Shown: positions 24,192 through 34,700 of the stretch, piece after piece
Layout of the letters: every line of letters begins with the position of its first letter
Numbering within the stretch: position 1 is the first letter of the stretch
Assembly: GCA_003344405.1 (NCBI GenBank)
Contig: NOWV01000290.1
Location: 1 to 62,959 of the forward strand
DNA: 62,959 bases
Reading direction: 5' to 3'
Origin: Trichoplax sp. H2
Taxonomy: Eukaryota; Placozoa; Uniplacotomia; Trichoplacea
Notes under the pieces: generated by a model
Databases searched by the model: none
What the model was told of the DNA's origin: nothing
What the model saw: only the letters and a program-made list of their open reading frames with translations
Made by a program: the position numbers and the translations under genes

Positions 24192-25060
24192 GCTGGCTAG
24201 GTTAAGCAAGTAGAGTGGAAAAAAAACGGAGAAAATAGCTGTAAAAAAGCTAAAAAGCTTCTAGTCACGTCGAGTTGCCATGCTGTTAGGGTTACAAACT
24301 TGACAAATGGATACGCTCAAAAGAAATAGAATGACGTCGTGGCCAATGTTGCAGCCTGTATATACCGTAGGCCAGGGAGAAGAAGGGGTTTGACCGCGTT
24401 GAGTCCATGATGGTTTCTTGCCAGTACTTGGTACTGTATGACAAATGGAATAAACTGCAATAGTTACAGTGTACAGTACGAAGACGGTCGGTTGTTTCGC
24501 TTCAGTCGCTTCGACGACGGCTAAAAATAATAGAGGTCGTCGAGCAGGATTAACCGGATCTTGAAGAAAGGCATTGACTTGGTTAAGCATGATGCAACAA
24601 ACGTATGCGCAGACTCCGTCCTTTATTCTGTTCCGTTTATTGACCTATTTTCCTCTATAGTCGACAATGAGGTCCAATGGAGGTATGGTACCGACATTGG
24701 TACCGAGCGAGATTTGTCAAGGCAGCGGCGTTGAAAGAATGACTTTACTGTACAGAGTACAGTCAGTAAAAAAAGATGACCAAAGAAAAGAATTGTAAAA
24801 GAATGAAATTTCAAAATATCCAAAGAAGAGTAGACTGTATCCTGTACTATTCTATTGGGATTAGAATAGTATTTGGTCATCTTTTCTCAACCATAGGTCT
24901 TTCTCATTTTCATGACGTCACTGTCACAGGCAAAGTACAGTACATAGTACAGTACAGTACCGTACGATGCAAATAGGCGGCTGAAGTGCAGAATCGACTG
25001 ACGTAGCCTGACTGAATGGAGACGACGGTACAAAGTCCACTCAAACGCCCAAGTGTTCTC
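23962..25060. other. Leader and upstream region of the ATF4-type gene
   Basis: Contains the uORFs described above and a 109-codon open frame on the minus strand (24261-24590) with no recognised domain. Near 24930-24965 there is a dense GTACAGTAC cluster. A near-palindromic pair, CTTTACTGTACAGAGTACAG at about 24740 and related words, adds to the secondary-structure potential. No separate gene is supported. Confidence 0.45.
24261..24281 (-). promoter_or_regulatory. Candidate uORF1 of the ATF4-type gene (6 codons)
   Basis: ATG at 24281-24279 opens MATRRD and stops at TAG 24263-24261. It lies about 320 bases upstream of the main start codon in genomic sequence and about 70 bases upstream of the next leader ATG. 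It would be in the mRNA only if transcription starts to its right, which I cannot see. An in-frame ATG at 24590 would extend this frame if the transcript were longer. Confidence 0.45.
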
Positions 25061-25880
25061 AAATTCCTCAATCAAATGGCGTCGTTCAAAGCATGAAATA
25101 TTTTCACTAAGAGTCCTAGAATTCCTCAATCAAATGGCGTTGTACAAAGCATGAAAGCAACATTCCTTGCGATTTGTCCAACAAATTGCAAGCTTGAAAT
25201 GGCTTGCAATGCTTTGTACGATATTTTCACTAAAAAAGAGTCCTAGAATTCGTCGATGAAATGGCGTTGTACGAAGCATGAAAACAACATTCCTTGCGAT
25301 TTGTCCAACAAATTGCAAGATTGAAACGGCTTGCATTGCTTTGTACGACATTTTCACTAAGAGTCCTAGAATTCCTCAATGAAATGGCGTCGTACAAAGC
25401 AGGAAAACAACATTCTTTCCAATTTGTTACAATTTCATCCAACAAATTGCAAGCTTGAAATGGCTTGCATTGCTTTGTACGATATTTTCACTAAGAGTCC
25501 TAGAATTCCTCAATCAAATGGCGTTGTACGAAGCATGAAAACAACATTCCTTGCGATTTGTCCAACAAATTGCAAGCTTGAAATGGCTTGCAATGCTCTG
25601 TACGATATTTTCACTAAGAGTCCTAGAATTCCTCAATGAAATGGCGTTGTACAAAGCAGGAAAACAACATTCTTTCCAATTTGTTACAATTTTATCCAAC
25701 AAATTGCAAGCTTGAAATGGCTTGCATTGCTTTGTACGATATTTTCACTAAGAGTCCTAGAATTCCTCAATGAAATGGCGTTGTACAAAGCATGAAAACA
25801 ACATGCTTTGCAATTTGTCCAACAAATTGCAAGATTGAAATGGCTTGCATTGCTATGTGCGACATTTTCACCTTAAAAGC
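25060..25880. repeat. Tandem array with alternating 123/134-base units (257-base dimer)
   Basis: The marker AT(C/G)AAATGGCG recurs at 25071, 25129, 25256, 25379, 25513, 25636 and 25770. Spacings are 58 (a truncated copy), 127, 123, 134, 123 and 134. Every second unit has an 11-base insertion, so the true repeat is a 257-base dimer. Each unit holds nested inverted repeats: GTACAAAGCAT facing ATGCTTTGTAC, and inside it, in the last copy, GCAATTTGT (25810-25818) facing ACAAATTGC (25822-25830). Open frames of 60-86 codons on both strands arise from the repetition and are not counted as genes. Confidence 0.9.
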
Positions 25881-27212
25881 AACATTGTACAGTATGTTGA
25901 AAACCAGTGTACTTGGACGATTAGGCACGACTGGAGTTGATGATGGTGTCGTAGTACTGGACAGTTACAGACTGCAACACTGTACAGTACATACTCTACT
26001 CTACCATGACAGCTAAATTAGTATTTTACATCAAAAGCTGAAAAGCTTTTATTCCAAAGTGCCATGAGGTGTTGTGTTGAAAGCGAAAACCCCACTACCA
26101 AGTACACCTGTCATGTCTATTAAATGTAATTACAGTTCATTAAAGGTTCCATTTCAATGTCTTGTCGACATTGAAATTCATTGTGAATTTGGTAGACTGT
26201 GAATAATGATCAAAATGATGATTATTATTCTAATTTTTATTATTATTGTCCTTGAAATGATCCTACTTCTACGTGGATTCCTATTCTTGGGCTGGTAGAC
26301 TTGGCAAATAGAAATGGTGTTTTGAGAACAGCAGCTCCATTGAAGCCTTGAAACAGTACAAACAGTACGATAGAATGCATTGCAATGCCAGTACCATGGA
26401 CAGTACAGTGTTGTAATGATTCAACTGTAGCATCTTTTCATCATGATTCAATATTGATTTAGAGATGCCTTTCATGCATAAAATAGTTTCTAGTCCTTTT
26501 CGATAATGGCATGTTTGCAATGATTGTAATGGCTTGCAAAACATGATTGGACGTTGTAGGCACATGTCAGTTTGTTGCATTTGTAGAATAGAGTATAATT
26601 GTAAAATGTACATATTACAGTACTACGCATATTACCCATGCACACTTATTTGCACAGCACTGTTGGAATGGAATAAATCAAATCAATCAATCAAACTTGA
26701 TCTCTAGTCATGTATTTAGTGTTGGATTACGAGTTTACTAAGTGCGCTAGTCCATGGTGTTGTATTAATTATTCTGTATCTACGCGTATCTACGTCCATT
26801 TATATCGTCGCGACTCGCGGATAAGCTCGAGAACTCGCTGACAGCAGGCTACTCAATTTGATATACACAGGATGTAGAGTACAGCATATTGTATGGGAGT
26901 ATGCAAATAGAAAAGCGTAGAACCTGATGGCTACCTTTAGCGACGGCCATCACTATGCCTTTAAACCGGTAATATTGAACTTATTTTACAGTAGTGTATT
27001 GCCCAATGTCAATCATTTCGCAATACGGTGTCTATTCGATTCGATCTGCGTGTCTCTAGCCTCTAGGTATACCAGTATATTATAATTATACTGTGCTGTA
27101 TGTCTTTTACAATCTCTCTTTGACAGCGCAATTATAAGGGAGACCGTTAGCAACGCAGCGGGGTTATTAAATGGCCTATTCCCAGTAGGCTGTCTCATTA
27201 TACTAGAAGACA
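25881..27212. other. Intergenic, no gene seen
   Basis: Contains a 110-codon minus-strand frame (26281-26613) without recognisable features, a CGACATTGAAAT inverted pair near 26150-26175, an AT-rich ATTATTATT stretch near 26222-26250 and GTACAGTAC words. Nothing that can be called a gene. Confidence 0.4.
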
Positions 27213-27224
27213 GTGGGAGCTAGG

Positions 27225-27705
27225 CATCTTGATCAATCCGTAGACATTGAATATCCAAGTTATTCAACTTCTTCTTTCCTTTCTACTATACTTCCAGCGA
27301 GGTATGGTATGTATTGCTCGATACCAATGAAGGCAGAGCATGCCAGGCTTCTTGATCAATCCGTAGACATTGAATATCCAAGTTATTCAACTTCTTCTTT
27401 CCTTTCTACTATACTTCCAGCGAGGTATGGTATGTATTGCTCGATACCAATGAAGGCACAGCATGCCAGGCTTCTTGATCAATCCGTAGACATTGAATAT
27501 CCAAGTTATTCAACTTCTTCTTTCCTTTCTACTATACTTCCAGCGAGGTATGGTATGTATTGCTCGATACCAATGAAGGCACAGCATGCCAGGCTTCTTG
27601 ATCAATCCGTAGACATTGAATATCCAAGTTATTCAATCTCATCTTTCCTTTCTACTATACTTCCAGCGAGGCATGGTATATATTGCTCGATACCAATCCA
27701 TGGCA
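27225..27705. repeat. Tandem array, 123-base unit, four copies, open in frame
   Basis: GATCAATCCGTAGACATTG begins at 27231, 27354, 27477 and 27600, exactly 123 bases apart. Copies differ at only a few positions; the last has tcaatctca in place of tcaacttct. Because 123 is divisible by three, a plus-strand frame (27213-27770) stays open with a 41-residue repeat containing QSVDIEYPSYSTSSFLS. No signal peptide, splice context or homology was recognised, so it is listed as a repeat rather than a gene. Confidence 0.85.
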
Positions 27706-28790
27706 TCTTTTTTATGCGGTGGTCGACTTTCAAGATTGAACGCGAAGGCCTTTCCCCCTGTGCCGTATAATATTATCAAGTTACTACATGCTCTAGTGTG
27801 CATCCTGCTGGTTCATGCATGCTTTGTTAGATGTTGCCGGATGCTACTAGATGATATCTTAATGAGGCTGGAGACATTCTCTACGTATAACAGCACTGTT
27901 CTATGGCTGCATGTTGTACTCCTAGCCTGTTGTCATATCCTCGTATTGCTACTAAACTTTCCATACGCCTATTTAGAGTAGTTAGTGCTTATTTCTCCTG
28001 GGTCCTACAGTACTATCATGTGAGGTAAATATCTTTTTGCACATAACTTTATGTTCTATAGTGTAAAAAGACACAGTAAACTTGCACTTTTCTCGTGTTA
28101 CACGCTACGCCTTGTCTTCAAGGAGCTACCTCGTGTAATTTCCATGCAGTAGAGTAAACTACAGTCAATCATACAACATCGTAGGCAGAAATGGAAGCAC
28201 AATCAGGGTGCATGACTAATAAGCAGAATACAGTCATTGCGTTGATAATGTCTTGCTGACTGACACAAAAAGACCATGTAATAAAGCTGGATGAAATGGG
28301 ATTTACTGTCAGTAAGATGACTGACAAACAGAACAACAGTAGGCCGCATTGACAGTAACAACGACCGAAACTTGCTGAAAGCATAACACAGACGTGTAAT
28401 TCATGTGGAAAGCGTGTATTAAATTATTTCCAACTAAAACGTTCAACAAAACCAAACCTGACAATATTGACAAGAGAGTCAAAAATTCTCTTGATAAAAC
28501 ACTGTATGCTAATGTATTTATCGTATTAACACAATTTCGACAACAATTGAAAGCCTATCCTTACTTTTGGAATTTATAATAAATACAAGGTTGAAAATTT
28601 GATTGTTTCCTACTACAATATCTGAGCTGTTAGATTATACACTAGTAAAAGACGTTGACAAATTTGAAATTACAATTGTTATTAATAGGGTGTAATATTA
28701 TCAAATTGAACATAAAGAATAATCAATTCCTACCAAACCATATAGGTTGTATCTTTTGTTATTGGTACTGTCTATTAATTTTGCTTTGAA
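27706..28790. other. Intergenic / probable Unkempt 3' flank
   Basis: A hydrophobic 121-codon plus-strand frame (27616-27981) begins inside the 123-base array and has no recognisable domain. The part next to 28790 should be the 3' UTR of Unkempt (minus strand). I searched it by eye for a RING finger (C-x2-C...C-x2-C) in the Unkempt orientation and found none. Confidence 0.4.
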
Positions 28791-31700
28791 CTAGTGGCGT
28801 TGATATTGACTTAAAGCAATTTCTACCTTTTGTATCTCAGTTCTGAGGTGATGTTGTAAATTTCGTAATTGATTAATTGATAAAATTTTTAGATCTTCAA
28901 TATTCAAATTAATACTCATGGTACTATTTTCATCGATATTTCTACCGCCAGCGTTAGACTGAATTATCATATCCAATTTAGATTGAATCTGTTGACAAGA
29001 ATGGATACAATCAATTATTTTATTGACGGACAAAATCCTACCAGTTAAGGTAGTTCAAATTATCCCATTTTGCTTGGTGTATTATCAACAGTGATAAGGA
29101 TTGACTTACTCTATCTCGTTGTGTCAAAGTACGTTCTCTTTCGTGTTCGGCTAGTCTATATTTTTGGGCCATTTCTTGTGCTTCTTTTTTATATGAATCG
29201 CAAGTAGACTTAAGTTGAGCCCATGACTCTTGTATAGACTTCAATTTAGAGTTTGATTCCGATAGTTGATCTCGTAGTAATTGATATTCATTATCACTTC
29301 TATTAACAATACTCGATTCTAACGTCTTGACGGGAACATTATTATTCGTACTAATAGGCATAGGTGAGCCAAAAGATGTTAATAAATTGGGAAGCATAGG
29401 AGGTTGCCCATGTCGATGACCCATTTGTCCTTGATTTATAAGTACCGATGACTATACAACATCAAAAAGTAAGCAAATTAATGATACAATCATCGACTGC
29501 ATGTACATCAAAACGCTTCATCAATTGATCACTCATCCACTTACATCTGTAGAACCGAAGCTATTAAATGCCGATCGAAAGATATCTCCTTTCATATGAA
29601 AGGTATCATCTCTCGTGGTTGGGCTATCTTGCCTTCCTCCTTCTAATGAAACTTTTCTACCTATTGGTCCTATATTGGAAGTGTCCTGATCAGGCATATG
29701 TAATTTATCTAACTCGTCGAATAGATCACTGCCACCATCATCCCCAGCTGTAAAGTCATTAAGATTAGATCCTTTAAAGCCAGAAGAAACCGAAGTAGGA
29801 GTACCAGTTGATCCTTGGCGTTGCCGGTTAGATGAATTGGTTATAACAGAATTAAGAGGCTGTAGGCAAGAGTGGTCAAAAAATTAAATTAGATCGCTAT
29901 TGATTTTTACTAGGTTTAAAAAGTGTCTAATAATTGAATCATTGTATCGAAAGTGGATACAATTCATTTTCGACATGTATGAAAAACAATCAAGTCGTAA
30001 TATCATGCCAATGATATGAGTATATTTTACATAAAGTACAACTCCATCCCTATATAATATAATTAATTCTTACACCATTGAGTCTAAAAATTAAACCTAC
30101 AGTTGCTGCACCAAAGACATTTGTAGATGATACTCCAATAGGACTAGTAGCTGAGGAATTTGTCATTCTACTACTTGACGGCGTACCGCCATCATCGTCA
30201 GTATCCGTTTGACTTCGGGTCACTTTGGAGACAAAAAGAGAATAATTGTAAGAATTTTCCTATGCATACAATTTATTACGCCAGCTTAAACAGTAAAATC
30301 GATCACACGACGACAAAGGAATAGTGATCCTTACCATCATGGGAAAAGGCACAAAACGGTCCACGGGGACATTTACCAGTTTGATACATATCATTGCATT
30401 TACACGACTTGTAAATCTGTCGAGGATGAAATACAATTGAGTTCAAGTACGCACATTTTAAGTTACAAAGCACCTTAGACGAATAAAATCATTCATCATA
30501 ATTGCTCTTCGCTAAGCATGACTATAGTAAATAGTCTGTACATTGATAAAGTAGAAAAAGCTGCTCTTTCTAAGATACAGTACTTGTACGTGTCTGTCTA
30601 TGAGTTAATAATCCATTACAATTATCGTTAGCAAATTTACCTCCGGATGGAATTGTTGTTCCGTTCTAGTATGGCAATATTGGCATTCATCGCCGCTCTC
30701 ACAAATAGTAGGATCTCCCCATTCATCACCATGTTTAACGGTTGGACAAGGTATAGATCTAAAAGATTAGTGTAGTTTGTTAGATAAAATGTATAACCTA
30801 ATTTTCAAGGTTGATACCTAAACTAATCTATTTTACGTTTCCGTACGTTAACTATTAGTAAACAGTTGAGAATTGCTTTGATATACTTGATAAGTGTATC
30901 ACTAACCTGTATTTAATATTGGCCGGGCACCTTCTTCTATCTCGATTACTATGATAATACGGACAAGCATATCCTTGACGACAGGTTTTAGGTGGCTTAT
31001 TACAAGGTTCGGTTTTGTATGTATTGACGACAAAATTTTTATCTGTTGATAAAGTCAAGTAATCCATTGCATTAGAATCACTTTGCTAGTATTATCTTCA
31101 CAATTGGCAGAGTGTTGTCAAAGTGAAAATAAGATATCTTTATATTATGAAGAGCTAACAATTGAATTTACATCGAAGAATAACAACATATAAAATCAAT
31201 CAGTCACGAACCCTTACCATGCCATAGGGAATCTTCTGGTATAATTTTTTCTATCCCAGCTTCTTTACGTTCTAAAGCTTGAATTTCACGAACATCGAAA
31301 ACAGGTTGGCGTAGATCATCGTCACCATGAGCAAATGCACAATGTGGACCATTCTTAACACAAAAACCTTTTGAATCGGTTTCATATATACACTTTGAAG
31401 TCTTATAATAGCGTAAATGATAACGACGTTCTGTATCACCGGCAGTTCGATGCAAATAAGGACAACTAAAAGAGTATAAAGTAAAAAGTTAGCAAGACAG
31501 TTTGACTGGTAACTACTGTACAATTGTCAGTGCAGTCAACAAATTTTCAATTCCATCTTACGATTGCCAAGTGACTACATAAGTTGCTCAGTCTACTACC
31601 GATTTACGATCAGATGAATACTGAAGATCAAAGAGAGCATACCATAAGTCATTTCTAGCATGGTAGAGTAGTATCGGCAACATAAAGAGTGGAGTAAATG

Positions 31701-34700
31701 ATAGCATGTGGTACAATATAGGATATTGATGAGCTTATAATGGCAGGGAGTAAATAGCGAAGTTCAAGGATAGCTTATTGTATCATTATCAAGGAATTTA
31801 TATATAAGCTTATGGTGGTAGAGTAACGTCAGGAAATAAACAGTGATAGCCTACTGAGCGAAATAAAGTAGTATTATCATTTAATTGAACTTGATTATAG
31901 TTGTTTCCGATTACAAACAGTAACATTATTGAAAGCATCCATAGGGCGACCTTATAGGGTTTGCTTCCTAATCCATCTCTACTACTGGTTAGAGTAACAG
32001 AAAAAGGGCAAGGCTAGACGATGCCTTCATGACAAGTTTAGCCTTGAGATGGCACTAAGCCACAGACCATTTTACTACAGGACGACGTCTAGTGTGTTTG
32101 TAAAATTATCCTCAACAATCGCATCTTAATCGTACAACAGTAGGAATCGTGTCGGTATTGCTAAGCAATTACCTTGCGAAGAAATAAACAGCGATTGCTC
32201 AACTCCAAGGAAGTAACGACGCTATCAGCTATTATGTGTTTTCCCTCATTGAATCCTACTCGACAGTCTGTTTACTATTGGTAGACCTATTTTATTGGAT
32301 TAATTACATTACTGAAGCGGATGCTGCCATATGAAGCATTGATGTCGCTTATTGGAACTATCCAATACATTCATACTGTACGAATAATGGAATCATTTAA
32401 TAGAAAGCTACCACTATTCGTCGAAACACCTCCATGGATGAAGACTAACTTTATGAAATTATGTTGCCTACTTCATTCTGCATGAAGTAGACTGCCACTA
32501 TTCACTACCACTTAAGATTGAACGAGTACTGTCTTGTTGAAACGATGTGGCTTAATTTCTTAGTAGAGCATCACTATTCACTATTGCGCATCATAGACAG
32601 AATAGCACCTTCCAAAAAAAAACGCTATGACCTACTCTATTAGTAGACTACCAATATTAATTATGAGGCACCATTGGATGAATAATGTCTTTTAGAAGGG
32701 TGATGTGGCCTGTTCCACTAGTAGACTACCACTATTTATTATCACACATCATTGAATGGATACTACCTTGTAGAAATGATGCAGCCTACACTATTATTAC
32801 TAGCGTAGATTAAAGCATGGCTGAACGAATACTACCTTGTAGAAATAATGTAGCCTTAATCAGTAATTATTAGTAGAGTGGAGTAGACTAGTGCTATTCA
32901 TAATCACTCATCACTGAACGGATACTACCTTGTAGAAAAAAAAAGTAGCTTCAATCATTCATTCTATATATTATTAGTCCAGATCACTCATATTCATCTC
33001 ATCCACCATGATTGGATGAGAACTATCTTGTTGAAATGATGTGGCCTACTCTTGCATTATTTACGTATGAAATTCTTAGTGGAATAGACTACTACTCATC
33101 CCATACGATTGGATGACTACTATGGTAGTACCTTGTAGAAATGATGTGTCTTACTCTACTATTAATCATCATCATATATCACTGAACGAATACTACTATA
33201 CTTTGTAGAAATTGAATGGCCTAATTCATTAGTGCAGTAGACTATATACAATTGATCATTACTATATATTACTGAACGAAGACTATCTTGTTGAAATTAG
33301 GTAGTCTACTTTATTCTTAGTAGAGTAAACTACCACCTATCATCACCACGTATCACTGAATGAATACTACCTTGATGAAGTTAGATGGCCTATTCCTTTA
33401 TTAGTTTAGTAGACTAGTTGAAAAGGTATAGCCTATTTCCTTATTAGCAGAGTAGACTACCACTAATCATCATCATTCATCATTGATTGAAAACCATGAA
33501 GGAATACTACCTTATAGTCCATGCTTTACTCCATTTACTTACAGTACATTGCCACTAATACATGACTCAATGATGACTGCCTTGTTGCAATGATGAGCGG
33601 ATCCAATTTTCAAGCCTGAAACATCTTACCAAATCATTCTCCAATCTATCCTATACACGTTGTATCTACTCGTACAATATACTTACTTATCTCCTGTTGG
33701 ACAAATGCCTGTCGTTTCATCGTACTGGGTGCAATAAACATCCGGACTATAATTGAATGTACCATCGCGTAATTTTTTAGGTCGTCTCCGACGTTGATTA
33801 AGGAAATGCCAATTAAAACAAGTATAAGGTCGATGAGCGGTGCATTTGTGTTGTAGAAAGGACTGGCATTGCTCAGTGCGGAAGGATTTTAGATACCTAA
33901 AACGATCATTAACATGATAGAATGAATAAATGGTAATGTCTACGTTCGAATCCAGTTTAATACAGCGAATTAATACAGCAATCAAGGAGGATGATGTTGA
34001 GTTCAAGTACAGAGTATCTTGAAACGATAGCAGCATAAGAAAAGAAATACACACTGCTACAAACGCGAAGAAGAAGATTACAATTATTCAAGTCAATCAT
34101 CAATCAGGATTGCAAGGAAACGGTCAAGAAACAAGACGAAAAATGCCAATAAGAATGACTTCTATCTAGACGTCATGGCTTGAATGGTGAAATAGAGCAA
34201 GACGATAAGTGGAAAAAAAAAAAAATGAAAAGCCAACGTGCACAAAAGGATAACATAGTCAAGATGAAGAATGGTTGTAAGAATGGAAAGGAAGGGAGAA
34301 GACAAAATGACGATGACGACTATGCTCCCGTAATGCAATTATATTATCATTTGAAACAACAGACTAGCAGGATCGACTGTCTACTACGGTCCAATAATGA
34401 CTAAAACTGTCTAGTCTATGCAGTCCTATTCTATCCATTGACTGCTATCCTTTCACACCAGCTCGCTGGAAGAAACGTATCCAGTTAATCCAATTTCTTC
34501 AACGGATTGACTGTCTATGACAACCATAGCATTTCATATGGCAGAATGGCTCAACTTATGCAAAAGGCAAGATAGGGGTATAGAAATGAGAGCTACTCCT
34601 TTATGCGTCGAGCTTTCAACAGAATGTGCATGATGGATTGACAGAATTTTCCTTTTTTCAATGGAAATAGGACTCCATAATATTGCTTTCAACATGGCTG

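Noticed and set aside
24261-24590. 109-codon minus-strand frame upstream of the bZIP gene
   Set aside because: No recognisable domain. Retained only as the source of the candidate uORF1 ATG at its end.
26281-26613. 110-codon minus-strand frame
   Set aside because: No motif, no splice context, and low-complexity Leu/Gln/Cys composition.
27616-27981. Hydrophobic 121-codon plus-strand frame
   Set aside because: Begins inside the 123-base array in a different frame. Hydrophobic stretches are expected from T-rich sequence.
30855-31085. Unkempt exon 4 starting at the tactag acceptor (31085)
   Set aside because: Gives phase 0, which does not join exon 3 (phase 1). The acceptor ending at 31043 fits phase and matches the family length exactly.
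33898-34054. Unkempt start inside the open frame extending upstream of exon 2
   Set aside because: The extension has no similarity to Unkempt, whereas exon 1 at 41024-40960 restores the conserved HY-x-YLK-x-FRTEQC junction.
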